Source of the DNA: Pseudisothecium myosuroides
Taxonomy: Eukaryota; Streptophyta; Bryopsida; Hypnales; Lembophyllaceae
Length of the DNA: 64,000 bases
Direction: 5' to 3'
Assembly (NCBI GenBank): GCA_951799445.1
Contig: OX637296.1
Location: forward strand, 14,756,001 to 14,820,000
Positions within the stretch are counted from its first letter, which is position 1; every line of letters begins with the position of its first letter. The notes under the pieces were generated by a model. The model was not told where the DNA came from, searched no databases, and saw only the letters and a list, made by a program, of their open reading frames with translations. The position numbers were made by a program, and so were the translations under genes. Below, piece by piece: positions 21,752 to 32,489 of this stretch.

Positions 21752-22685
21752 CCCCTAAAGGCCCAAGGCATTTTTTCTGCCAAAAAACCATCAAAACTGC
21801 CATTTCTATAGCAAGGAGTAAAAAAAAATGAAAAATGTTTTTTTGCACATCTAACAGTAGGATCTTACACCTAACTAGTATAAGAATGTGTGGAAAAAAT
21901 TTCAGAATTTTTGACCACTCAGATTGCAAGATATCTGCGTTTAAAGTGGAAAAAACAAGTATTTCAGCACATTGCGGGACTAGATTTTTTGACTTTAAAC
22001 ATTTTTCACTTAAAATTTTTGCACTACAGAGTTTTGTGCTTCAAATCTTTATAGTGGAGAATTGAGTTGAGAGTCTAGGGAAAAAAATAATATTAAAAAA
22101 AAATTAATTATCATTCCTAAAAAATTTATTAAGTAGAAGTAGGTACAAGATAGAAGGAAAATCTAAAACATTAATATATTTTAGATGGAATTAAAATACA
22201 CTAATCCCAATGGTGAGATTGTTCTAGCAAGTAAACTAAACCATGAGAATTTTTAATTTTTTTTAAATTGCAAAAATAGCATATAGAAATCATTCCTACA
22301 AGTTATTTTTTTCAAGAAGATGCTCTAACTGCCCGAAAAACAAGAATGTCCATAACTTTCTCATAACAAATCCAAATGAAATGAATCAAAGCTTTCCAGA
22401 TAGACAAAAATATAATCTACAAGGAAAAAAATATTTTAAAAAAAAATCAAATTTTTTCCAAATTTTTCTTGCTGCCCGGACTGCCCAGTTACAAAAAAAA
22501 AGTAACATATTTGGCCATAACTTTTGACTCCTATTTCCAAATGTCCTGAAATTTAGTGCATATGAAAGATACTCCTCGCGCCCACCTTCTACTAAAATTT
22601 CAGCTTAAAATATAGAAATCTCTAGTCACACGGACCTGCCCAAAATTTCTATACGTCCAAAAAATGCATGCCGGTCCTTTAGGGG
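21752..22685 (-). mobile_element. Family A element A5 (934 bp)
   Basis: Flanked by TTAA (21748-21751, 22686-22689). It is the reverse-orientation twin of A13 (55716-56649), with exactly the same length and high similarity throughout. Two clear core modules lie at 22330-22410 (CTGCCCG...CATAACTTTCTC...AATCCAAATG) and 22471-22560 (CTGCCCG...CATAACTTTTGAC...TTTCCAAATG). A 76-codon open frame (21835-22065) is shared with A13. Confidence 0.85.
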
Positions 22686-22689
22686 TTAA

Positions 22690-22802
22690 TACAAGACAAA
22701 CACTATTCTAATGAGGTCAAATTGAAACTTGATCTTTATATCTAAGTTATAAGGTGGGCACCCCAAATATTCCACTTTTGCTATTGTTCCTAATTCTATT
22801 AG
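22690..22802. repeat. Segment duplicated at 30720-30840, with a truncated family B end
   Basis: ACAAGACAAACACT, ATGAGGTCAAATTGAAACTT and GATCTTT occur in the same order right of the TTAA element here and at 30720. Here AGGTGGGCACCCC (22752) starts a family B copy that stops abruptly after about 50 bp at GGCCACTTC. At 30782 the B copy is complete. Confidence 0.65.
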
Positions 22803-23397
22803 GGCCACTTCACACTACAACCAAAGGTCAAGAATCTATTGGCCTCCACCAACCAGATTTCAAGATACCCAGAATTTAGCCTCAATCTCAACCCTTCACA
22901 TTTGGCGGCACAATCCAAAGTCCGTCGCCAAAAAATTGCCTATGTGGCAACCAAATGCTTACATGGTGATAGACTCTCGACCAAAATTTAGGTCGCCATT
23001 TCTAGCCAATCCAAACTCTAATTGAGAGTCCGTCAATTTTTTTTTGTAAAAAGTCAGAAACTAACAAGATTGCAGTCATTAGATTGGACTAGAAGGGTTG
23101 TTTTGCAATAGTAGGTAGGATGTCCCTTATTTGTTACTTGTTATCCATTATTTGTTATTTGTCATTGGGGTTTGAAACCTAGTGTCCACTATTACAATGG
23201 GGAGTCTTTGCATTCAATGAACCTACTTTCCTTTGGTGACCAATGCCACCCTCTTATTCCATTTATATTCTTCATATTCCTTATTTGATTATGTGAGCAT
23301 GTGTTGTGATTTTTTTTCCAAGGCCGTTTTTTATTCATTTTTCATTTTTTTAACTCTTTTGCTTCAAAAAATTGCACATGGGTAAAGCTTTATGGAA

Positions 23398-23655
23398 ACA
23401 TTAGAAGGGATTTGGGGGTCTTGGAGGGCTGCGAGTTCCCCTGCGTTTTCAGGCTGCGGGAATGCGCTGCAGAAACTGGCTGATGTGGCAAAACGACTGC
23501 CACGTCAATTTTGAAAAATAAAAAAAACTTTGCTCAAAATGATATTTGAAAAAAAATTCAAAAAAATTCAAATTTTTTTTCTGACAACTGTACCTCTATT
23601 CACAAAATCGGGCCAGATCGGGGAACGGCCTTGAAACGGCCCTCTAGAGACATCT
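23398..23655 (+). mobile_element. Family K inverted-repeat element, copy 2
   Basis: CATTAGAAGGGATTTGGGG at the left and ACATCTAATG at the right. The interior has GGGAATGCGC, GCCACGTCAATTTT, an A/T-rich middle and CTTGAAACGGCCCTC. It aligns with 3230-3480 in reverse. The unusually GC-rich ends contrast with the AT-rich centre. Confidence 0.5.
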
Positions 23656-24203
23656 AATGATCTTAGAAATTGGATGGATTAATGTGGAGAGAGAAAGAAT
23701 GGTATAGGTTTGGACTTTGGGCTTAGCCTTTGGAGGCTTTTACACTGTGGTTGGCCAAAGGCTCCAATTCTTGTATTTTATTACCCATTTATTGCTCATT
23801 TCTTTGGACTCTCAACAAAGTTTGGCCACTCAATCCCACGGCCTCTCAACTTAGACAGCCATAGTATGAAGTGGCCCTTATTAGGTTGGTCATATTTTCA
23901 TATTTTCTTGTTGGCCAATGAAAGGAGGTTCCAATGTACCAAAAAAATGCAGTATTTGGATTCTATACATAATATTGTATCTAATCCTTAAGTGCTCCGA
24001 CGTCCATATTATGGACGATGAGTATAGGGCTTGCAAGTATTGTTTAGTCCAACTAACTTCTCATTCGTCCAATGTAATACTTGAATGTTGAAAAGACAAC
24101 CTTCCTTCATGACCAATCTCATGAAATTCTGGTAATATGATATTTTGTACAAAGATATAAGCAAAAATGTGCTAAAATTCAAAAAAGGATCGAGGCTTTT
24201 TAC
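23656..24203. other. Mixed intergenic sequence
   Basis: A 93-codon open frame at 23710-23991 ends in family B-like words (GGTCATATTTTCATATTTTC, TTGGCCAATGAAAGGAGG), so it runs into a repeat fragment and is probably not a gene. About 24040-24180 matches 4255-4390. CTTAAGTGCTC and GTCCATA at 23985-24012 recur elsewhere. Confidence 0.35.
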
Positions 24204-25035
24204 CCCCAAAGTTCCTTGCCTATGTTTTCACGAAAAACGCTCCAAAACTACCATTTCTAGTACAAGTACCAAATTTTAGAAAGAAAAAAAACATTTTTGG
24301 ACACATGTAACCATAGAATCTTATAGTATGCTAGTTTTAGAAGATGTGGAAAAAAATTCAGAACTTTCCACCGTGCGGGATGCATGATATTAGCGTTTGA
24401 ATTGGCAGAAATCCTTTTTTTGGCCCTACGAAATATAAGGCAACTGCATTTCACAAGGTCACATTTGTATGAAAAAATGTCCAAAGTGGTCATTCTTCTT
24501 TGAATTTTTTTCCTAAACAAGTTGGCTACATGCTTAAAAAATTCCAAATCATTTGGAATTGTACAACATATAGGAAAAAACAGTAAGTAGAAAGAAGTAG
24601 AGAATGATTCAAAATACAAAATTGTTAAGAATTTATTTATGGAATTGAAAAAGGTCAATTCCAATGGTTGTAATGTTGTTATAAACAATCTACATCCTAT
24701 GATTTTATTTTTTTCGAAAAATATTGAAAATTGATTGAAATAAATGACTTCAAAGCTTATTTTAGAGTAGAGAATCCATAACTGCCCGCAAACTAAAACT
24801 CCTCATAACTTTTGACTCATTGATTGAAACGGAATGATTGAAAACTTTCCACGCATATATAAATTTAGAAAACCAATTTCAAATTTTTATTTATGAAAAA
24901 AATGAATTTTTCTAATTTGCCCGGACTGCCCGAGTTGAGAAACAAAGAACATATTAAGCCATAACTTTTGACTCATATTTCCAAATGTCATGAAATTTAG
25001 TGCATATAAAAAAGATATTCCTCGTCCCCACCTTA
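24204..25035 (-). mobile_element. Family A element A6, right end truncated
   Basis: The left terminus is a decayed TTTACCCCCAAAGTTCC. The interior matches A8 (35548-36468), including TAGAAAGAAGTAGAGAATG and two modules with CATAACTTTTGACTCATTG and CATAACTTTTGACTCATAT. It stops after CTCGTCCCCACC, so the last about 100 bp and the GGGGTTAA end are missing. A 143-codon minus-strand open frame lies inside and carries no recognisable domain. Confidence 0.7.
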
Positions 25036-25235
25036 ACCAAACAACGGTTGTTTCCATGTTGGAAAGGTATTATGCCTCCCTAGACACCTACAAGGGATTT
25101 ATCAATTAATTCAAGGATTGGGGTTGGTTGAGGAGCCATATAAGACAATTATATTATGTATAGTGGGGTCCTTTTCAAAGATGCAAACGATAACCTACCA
25201 CTGCTTCATTGGTAAACAATGTAATGGTATACAAA

Positions 25236-25755
25236 AGTTATGAAACTTGGGTCAAAGTTTTGTTTGGTAGAGGTTCTGAAATTGTTTCTTCTACATACGT
25301 GAAGGTCTGATTTGGCACCTGAGTACCGAAATCGAGTTTCCACATCAGATTCTCAGGGGTCCACGTCACCTCAAGCCATTCACAAAATGACGCGTGTCAC
25401 TTTTTCAGTAAAATGAATTAATTTCTGCCAAATCTGACCTTCGCGTAGGGTAGGTACATAATGAAGTACCCATGTGGAAGATGTGCAACCTCCATGCATC
25501 ATTCCCACCCGAATTGGCAGAGGAATTTATGTGTTGTGTGCCAATCTTGTTAGACATATGTGCGGTAGGCACCTATTCTTGACTCATAGGCCTTGCAAAA
25601 CCCACACACTCGCAGTTTGAAAAAATTAGTTCTTTAACATTTTTCTAGTATAGATTATGAAGATTTTGCTTTGCAAATATTCCATAATTCAAAAGGTACC
25701 CAAAAGTGATGATGGCGATTTTGGGTCCGTGACGCATTTGGGGGTGCCTACCTTC
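25236..25755 (-). mobile_element. Family B copy broken by other elements
   Basis: The left half of a B element (ACAAAAGTTATGAAAC...GGTAGAGGTTCTGAAATTG, 25236-25283) is separated from its right end (AAGTGATGATGGCGATTTTG...GGGGTGCCTACCTT, 25690-25755). Between them lie the family Q element and a fragment resembling A4. Borders of the broken parts are approximate. Confidence 0.55.
25287..25443. mobile_element. Family Q element, copy 1
   Basis: ACGTGAAGGTCTGATTTGGC at the left pairs with TGCCAAATCTGACCTTCGCG at the right, giving about 20 bp terminal inverted repeats around a 157 bp element. It sits within family B sequence: uninterrupted B copies read CTTCNACATAGGTACATAT at this place. Confidence 0.6.
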
Positions 25756-27200
25756 TTACATGCAGCATGCATGTAAAGCAAAGTGCCATAGAACGAAATA
25801 AAAACTCTCAATTCTAAGATCCAAACAGAAACAAACATACGTACACACAAACAAACAAAATGACATATACAGTGGGCCAGGAGTATCATACAATTCCACC
25901 TTTCATCCCCCGCCTGCTGGCTTCCTAAATCTTACAAAAGGGTACCAAATATTTTGAGAGAAGTACAGTATGGTGGTTTATTATTATTATAGTTTCAGTC
26001 ACGCTTGGCATGAGTTGAGGAAATTTTTTTTTTTTTTTTTAGTTTCGGATGCAAATGAAAAACTTTCAATTTCAGTTTCTTCAGTTTGCAAAAAATCGAT
26101 ATACGGTAGGAGGTTCTAAAAGCGTACAGGCTCTAAAATTGCCCACCTTCTCAAGTTTACACTATTTGTACATGTTGCTTTTTCAAAGCCTTCATCAATG
26201 TACAAACGATGTTCGTTTTAGGACGTGGGCAATTTTAGAGCCTTGTGCCATTTCAACTTCAAAATTTCATAACTAATTCCACAAAGCTCCAAAAAATATG
26301 AAACGACTTGGGTTTGATGCCAATTCCACTTGTCTTTCAAGGAAAATTTACTGAAAAATATTTCAAGACATTTCACCTCCCCAACTTTTAGTTTCACTCT
26401 TTGATGAGTGATTTTTGGACCTAGGTGAAAGCACGCTAATAGGAGTCAACTTGGCTATAACCACTGCTTTTTTTGAAAAATCTTCATTCTAATTCTTGAA
26501 TTTTGACTTGAAATTTGAAAAAAAAATTGTAGTAGATTGTTTTTTAGTCATGACTATTTGACATAATACAAAAAAAAAGATTGTTAGTTTTTTAAATATT
26601 AAAAGGACAAAAATGTAGTTGTAACCACTCCTTAAGTCATCCATAATGGGTCCTTAATTTATCCAATTAAGGACTATTTTAGATGAATAAGCAACAATTT
26701 TTGGAAGAATATTCCAATAAGGACCTCCATAGGCACCTCAATAAGGTCCACTAGTGGCTTCTATTAGGGTGCTTTGACCCACTTCCTACCTTAAACAACA
26801 ACTAAGCACTCAACTTATGAGCAACTATTGGTCAATAGTAGGGGGTTCGCACATCGTTGATTTTTGTAAGAATATATCAGATCATTCTATGGTTTTGTTG
26901 GAAATTTGTGGACCATTAGCCTTCCTTTGCAAAAGAGTGTTGATAAATTGTGCGTGAAATTTTAAAGGATAAAAATGAACAAACTGCACTTGAAGAACAT
27001 ACCAAAGTTTCATGATTGTTGAATTGAAGTAGAAAGAGTGAAACAAAAGACACTTTCAAATGACAATTCAAAAAGCCTACCTCATGCATCGAAGATTCTA
27101 TATCAACAGTTCACCAACTTCTAGCATATGGGGAGACAACATTAAGGAGACGTCAAATTATCTATGGATTATGGTAAACAATCCCATTCTGGACCATATG
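25690..27200. repeat. Segmental duplication, copy 1 (partner 31011-32120)
   Basis: Two long blocks, 25690-26060 and 26813-27185, match 31011-31410 and 31495-32120 in the same order and orientation. The insert present only here (about 26100-26800) includes family C copy C5. Shared landmarks are TACATGCAGC, ATGTAAAGCAAAGTGCCATA, GGAGTATCATACA, GTACCAAATATTTTGA, GAGCAACTATTGGTCAATAG and AGACACTTTCAAATGACAAT. Confidence 0.85.
26104..26420 (+). mobile_element. Family C element C5 (right end decayed)
   Basis: It starts CGGTAGGAGGTTCTAAAAGC, contains CATAACTAATTCCAC, GCTCCAAAAAATATG and AAACGACTTGGG, and fades after TTTCACCTCCCC without a recognisable TACCT terminus. It also has the internal pair AAATTGCCCACC and GTGGGCAATTTT. 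Confidence 0.6.
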
Positions 27201-27386
27201 GGAGTAAGCCCATTGTGGACAAAATTATATTGTTGGTTTACATTTCAAAATCCAGATCCTAGTTCCAATCAAGAATCTCAAGAAGCAACAATGGAAAATC
27301 ATTGGTCAAGATCAAAATCAAAATGATGCCCGAGTCCATATTTATTGAGTTGACAAAGTAACACATTGAAATTCTAGTAGATTGTA

Positions 27387-27669
27387 ACGTAGGTGCCTCC
27401 CAAAACCGCCACTTTGGCATTATTGTGACTATTTACTACTATTAGACTCGTCAAATTTTCATATTTTATTGTTGGCAAGTGAAAGAGGTTCCAACACACC
27501 AAAAAATGCAACATTCGGATTCTATATACAAAAGTTATGAAAGGTCAAGGTTTTTTTTGGTAGATGTTTTAAAATCATTTCTTCAACATATATACATATT
27601 GATTTTGGATATGTACATAGAGTGATGATGGTGGTTTTAGGGAAGGTGTGATTTTAGATGTATCCACTT
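27387..27669 (-). mobile_element. Family B element B5 (283 bp)
   Basis: Reverse orientation with TA at 27385-27386 and 27670-27671. It has ACGTAGGTGCCTCCC at the left and ATGTATCCACTT at the right, and contains ATATACAAAAGTTATGAAAG. Both flanks (AATTCTAGTAGATT... and TATCC) match those of B4. Confidence 0.75.
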
Positions 27670-27711
27670 TATCCTTCTTTTAACTTTGATTGAAATGCAA
27701 GAAAGTGGCTA

Positions 27712-28107
27712 ATGGATGACTTTGAACAGCAAGAATTCAATGATAATAGGATGAATTTCATCCAATATTATTGTTTTTTTAAATGGATTGCCAACACGGA
27801 TGAAACATACAAAACAAGGATGAATTTAAATTATTCAACCATAGAAAAGAGCATTATTGTCCTAGAAATATGTAGAAATTCAACTATTTTGTCTAGTGGA
27901 ATATATTGCCAAATAAGAATATATCACCAAATATCCCTTCAAAAAAATGTATTGTTATTGAATGAAATATCTCTAGAAAAGCATTGGTTGCTACTAAATG
28001 AGTTAGTGGTGGAATTCTGCCGCCAAGGTGTATTGATAGTTCTTTATAAGATGTTTTATTCACAAATTGCAATAAATGTTTTTTTAGTGTATTTTGGCAA
28101 TTTATAG
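27712..28107 (+). other. AT-rich 131-codon open frame, doubtful gene
   Basis: Starts at an ATG, reads MDDFEQQEFNDNRMNF and ends in FLVYFGNL. No domain was recognised. Its 3' part aligns with non-coding DNA at about 11390-11420, and a 100-codon minus-strand frame overlaps. It might be a relic of a TE protein, but composition gives no support for coding. Confidence 0.15.
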
Positions 28108-28111
28108 CTCC

Positions 28112-28357
28112 AATGGTGCTAGTATGTGAGCCCAAGAATGCGAGCTTGTGAGCATTGAGCCTACAATATAGGTAACTATAATATAGATACCACACACTTT
28201 AGAAGGTGTATGTATCATAAACACCTATAATATGAGTATTTATAACATATATACCCTAAAATCATAGACAGTTTCTATAGTATATACACCTAAAATATAG
28301 GTGTGGTATTCTAGGCTCATGGGCTCGCACTCCTATGCTCACATAATAGCAACCTTC
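28112..28357. mobile_element. Mutator-like MITE (246 bp, 11 bp target duplication)
   Basis: Flanked by the exact direct repeat TTTATAGCTCC (28101-28111 and 28358-28368). The left end GGTGCTAGTATGTGAGCCC pairs with the right end read in reverse (GGTTGCTATTATGTGAGCAT), continuing through a GAATGCGAGC/GAGTGCGAGC pair. A target duplication of 9-11 bp with long terminal inverted repeats is typical of Mutator-like elements. The paralogous locus near 11400 lacks the insertion. Confidence 0.75.
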
Positions 28358-28368
28358 TTTATAGCTCC

Positions 28369-29029
28369 TTGACTTTAATCTCAATAATAGCAACAAAAAT
28401 TAATTTGTTTGAATTTGAGTCCAACTAATACAATGAAGTGTATCAAATGAAGTTTGTATTCCAATTTGAGATTTGGAAATTTCCTAAAATTTAATATTTT
28501 CTCATAGTTTGAACTTTAAACCTATAAATACAGTCTGCCAGTATTTTAATTATACATTACATAGATTTACACCCTTATAAAGAAATTACATCCCTACAAT
28601 CTTAAACCATCACTCAAATAGATCATTGGAGGTGACCTATAAGATACATGAAGGTAAAAATCAACTTGCAACTTTGTTGAGTCCTTTTTTTCTTTCACCT
28701 TTGAGAAAAAATAAGAACCTTTCATAATTCCATGAAGTAAAACCTACCTTGCTAAAGCAAATACATATGTATAAACTTAACTTTTCAATTGAATTTTGTG
28801 TTGGAGTTGTAAAACAAAAGATATTATGTTTGAAAAAAGAAAATATACAAACTCACACGTTCAAAGATGAGTTTTTAATTTTATGCAAATTTCCATTTCT
28901 AGAACTTTAACTATGATTTGTTTGAAGACTATTATACTTGATTTGCTAGAAAATTTGAGTTTGTAAAATTCAATTACTCAAGAAGGATATAAATATTTAT
29001 TATTTTTTAAATACACAATTTTATAATGT
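28369..29029. other. Intergenic stretch paralogous to about 11420-11640 in its first part
   Basis: TTTGAGTCCAACTAAT, CCAATTTGA, TTCCTAAAATT and TTTGAACTTT occur in the same order at 11460-11610. The remainder to 29029 is AT-rich with no gene. Confidence 0.45.
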
Positions 29030-29033
29030 TAAC

Positions 29034-29913
29034 CCCTAAATGCCCAAGGCATTTTCTGGCTCTAAAATCACTGAAAACTACCATTTTTGCTGCATTCACT
29101 GACAAAGTTATGAAAATAGTTTTTTTGAAAATGTAATCCTCAGATCTTGAAGTTAACTTGTATGGGAGGATGTGGTAAAAAATCTGTGACGTTTTGCCAT
29201 ATGAATTGAAAGATATTTGCATTCAAAGTCAAAGTGTTTTTTTTCCCACTGTACCCCAGAATTTCAGATGCCTTTGACCGCCTTGTGCTCAAATTTTTTG
29301 CACTACTTACTATAAAGTTAAATTGTTTTTCTTAAAGGTATTCAAATTAGGCATATGCATACCAATTTTCAGGGCAATCCAACATACCTAACACCTCCAA
29401 AATATGTCCAATGTCCCAATGTCTTCAATGTCCCAAGAATTGACAATATACTAGGCCATCTTTGAATCAATTTTCCCACCACATACTTAGAGATATTGAA
29501 AATCCGAATGGTGGGTACAAAGATATACTCATACTTGACAAGTAAGAGTTTTTTTTTAAAACAGTCAAAATCTTAGATTTCTATAAGCTTCTGAAGTTTG
29601 CAGTGGCCTCCAAAGAAGCTTACAGAGTGGGCACCCTTTATAGAAAGGAACTCTACATGATCCTTGTAAGTTCTCTTCCCTACCTTTGTTGTCCTTGCAT
29701 AGTCAAACACAGATTCCCTTGCCCCAGTTGCCCTACAAACTACTTTTGAGGGGAAAAACATGTTAGTTGGATTTTTATGAAATTTATTTGTACGCAAAGC
29801 TCATAACAAACTACATGCACACAATTTTTTTTAAAATCAAGTCAAAAATACAAATTCAACAAGCTTATTCAAAATCCCAAGTGCCCCTCGAAAGAACTTT
29901 GGTCTTTTAGGGG
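29034..29913 (-). mobile_element. Family A element A7 (880 bp, divergent)
   Basis: CCCCTAAATGCCCAAGG at the left and GGTCTTTTAGGGG at the right, with TTAA on both sides (29030-29033, 29914-29917). The left 200 bp resemble A2 read in reverse (TGCCATTT...GGCTCTAAAATC); the rest is diverged. Confidence 0.7.
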
Positions 29914-29917
29914 TTAA

Positions 29918-30715
29918 TCCCGAACCGCCTGAGCAACCATATATAGCTGCTCCAAAATTTGAGCTTATTTTTGTGTGGGCAGTAAAATTCCTTTGACCGT
30001 TCTAAAAACTTTTCACGGATAGTATCCAAGGTTAGCTAGTGGAAGTTTTTATTTTCCATTGAATAAAGTAAAGATCTGATTTTTGAGAGGTCATGAAAGG
30101 CACATATATATATGCCACTAGTAGAAGAGTAAAGCTTTGCCAATTCCTGGCTTTGAGCAAAGTTTGCCAATTTCACTTGATTTGAGATTCTAAAAAATTG
30201 TATTTATCCATTTGCTCTAAAAATGGTCCCAATGGAAAGAATAAAGTGTTTTCATGATTTTCATTGTTGAAATTTTCACATGCAAGTGTAGATTTGGAGT
30301 TACTTTCTACTACTAAAAAAATTGCATTTCAATAATTTCAAGAAGGATTGTGTAATGAATTTGATAGCTCTTCATTTGAGCTTAAGGTTTTTGGAAGCGC
30401 ATTTTAGTATACTATCACAATTTTTAGTTGTTCCTGTCACCTCCAATCCCAAAAACTCTTATATGCAAATTTCTCAAACATTGTAGAAAAAGGCAACATA
30501 CTCAAAATAGGATACACGCATTTTTCTTGTTATAATCTTACAATTCCTATCCAATTTTACACTCAAAATTGATATGCACGCTAATAAACAAGCTCTTTAT
30601 ACATCTATATGGTTAGATATTGGGAAAAAAAATTTAACTTCATTGGATATAACTATAAGCCCATGCTTTTTTTCTATAGAAAAAGCACACTTGGAAAGAC
30701 TTAAGCACTTAGGGG
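29918..30715. mobile_element. Possible TTAA-type element abutting A7
   Basis: It ends GCACTTAGGGG followed by TTAA (30716-30719), a family A-like right terminus, but no matching left end is seen other than the TTAA shared with A7. It may be the right part of an older element into which A7 inserted. No gene seen. Confidence 0.35.
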
Positions 30716-30781
30716 TTAAAACAAGACAAACACTGCCTTGATGAGGTCAAATTGAAACTTGATCTTTTTATCTAACTTCTA

Positions 30782-31060
30782 AAGAAGACACCCCCCAAAC
30801 CGACACCTTTGCAATTGTGAATAGTTACTACTATTAGATTGTTCAAATTTTTGTATATTCTTGTTGGTAAGTCAACAAATGAGTGGAGGTTCCAACACTG
30901 AAAAAAACACTACATTTTGATATTGTATGCAGAAGTTATAAAGGGTAAAAGTTTTTCCCTATAGAGGTTCTGAATCCATTTCTTCCGCATTGATTCTGGA
31001 GATGTACCCAAAATGATGATGGTGGTTTTGGGTCAGTGATGCATTTTGAGGTGCCTACCT
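30782..31060 (-). mobile_element. Family B element B6
   Basis: Left AAGAAGACACCCCCC (decayed end), right TTGAGGTGCCTACCT followed by TA (31061-31062). It contains TTGTATGCAGAAGTTATAAAG and GGAGATGTACCC. It is the complete counterpart of the truncated copy at 22752. Confidence 0.7.
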
Positions 31061-32120
31061 TATTACATGCAGCGTGCATGTAAAGCAAAGTGCCATAGAA
31101 TGAAATAAAAACTCTCAATTCCAATATGAAAACAAAAACAAGCATACATACAAATATTCAAACATACAAACAAACAAACTAACTAACAAAATGGCATATA
31201 CAGTAGGTGTAGCTGTTGACCAGGAGTATCATACATTTATACCTTACATCCCCAGCGGGGCCTCCTCAATCTTTCAAAAGGGTACCAAATATTTTGAAAG
31301 AAGTACAGTACGGTGATTTATTATCATAGTTTTTGGTTTTTTTTGACACAAATGAAACGGAATTATTATTTTAGTTTCCAGTCATGTTTGGCATGTGTTG
31401 AGGAAATTGTATTTTTATTAGCTTCAGACGCAAATGAAAAAATTTCAATTTTTGTTGAAAAAAAACAATACAAACAAACAAGAAACAGGCATCACATGAG
31501 CAACTATTGGTCAATAGTTTGGGATTCACACATCATTGATTTTGGTAAGAATATATCAGTTCATTCTATGATCTTGTTGGAGAGTTGTGGACCAATAGCC
31601 TTCCTTTGCAAAAGAGTGTTGATAAGTTGTGTGTGAAATTCCGAAGGATGAGAATGAACAAACTTTGGTTGAAGAGTATGTATACAAAAGTTTCATGATT
31701 ATATTCTTACGTGCGTAAATGATTTTTTTTTTGTCAAATTGAAGAAGATAGAGTGAAACAAAAGACACTTTCAAATGACAATTCGAAAAGCCGACCTCAT
31801 GCATTGAAGATTCCATATCAACAATTCACCAACTTCTAAACTGTACATGGAAATAGCATGAGGAAGACAACATCAAAGAGACGTGAAATCAATGTTTAGG
31901 GAGAACTGCTGGTTAGTTCATTGTTAGCTAGTGGAATTGGAAAAAAAATTGGTTGCAATTTGTACACACCAAGATAAAAAAAGGTGAAAAAAACTTTAAA
32001 TTTTTTGTTTAGAATAAAAAATAGAAAAAAAATCAGACTATGGACTTGAAAAACTAATTCAATATGGGAATTAAAGGAAAATAGCTTGTAAACTCAAAAA
32101 AAATCTTAAACATTGCGTCA
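31011..32120. repeat. Segmental duplication, copy 2 (partner 25690-27200)
   Basis: Collinear with the first copy, but lacking the C5-containing insert and carrying its own micro-retroposon at 31333-31362. The duplication therefore predates both insertions. Open frames at 31313-31636 and 31556-31816 lie in the duplicated DNA and are not preserved in the other copy. Confidence 0.85.
31333..31362 (-). mobile_element. Micro-retroposon (30 bp) with paralogous empty site
   Basis: The insert, read on the minus strand, ends CATTTGTGTCAAAAAAAACC. It is bracketed by TTATTATCATAGTTT (31318-31332) and TTATTATTTTAGTTT (31363-31377), 13 of 15 matching. The duplicated locus near 25975 has a single TTATTATTATAGTTT and no insert, which demonstrates the insertion directly. 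Confidence 0.75.
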
Positions 32121-32489
32121 AATTATCTCTGGATTAGAAATAAGGAGTATCTTCTTTGTCCTTAAGTCCCCTTGAATGCACTTAGTTACAAAAGTACACG
32201 GAAAATAACACCTTCAAGTAAATATGCAACATTGATACTCATAACATTGTTTACCAATGTAGTAGGGTATCTTTTCTCATAGTTGAAAATTATAATATAA
32301 GGTACCCCCCCCTAATCGACCAAATAAGGAATTTCGACATGATCTAGAGTAGTGAAGGCAAAACAAATATTTTTCAGAGGTACATAAATTGAAAAAACAC
32401 ATATTGCAAAAAATTTGGTAATTTTATCGCTTGAATTGAAATTACTATGAATTTGGGGAGGCAAAAAGTGCGCCGGACCCATGGCCAAC
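32121..32489. other. Intergenic spacer, no gene seen
   Basis: AT-rich, with a C run at about 32306-32312. The short minus-strand open frame at 32312-32494 stops at the hairpin edge and is not convincing. Confidence 0.3.

Noticed and set aside
24257..24688. 143-codon minus-strand frame considered as a possible transposase
   Set aside because: It is inside family A copy A6; the corresponding region of A8 is interrupted, and no DDE-type motif is visible.
21468..28107. Two unrelated-looking frames both starting MDDFEQ (21468-21722 minus, 27712-28107 plus)
   Set aside because: The similarity stops after six residues, the strands differ relative to the shared family B flank, and the first runs straight into a family B element.
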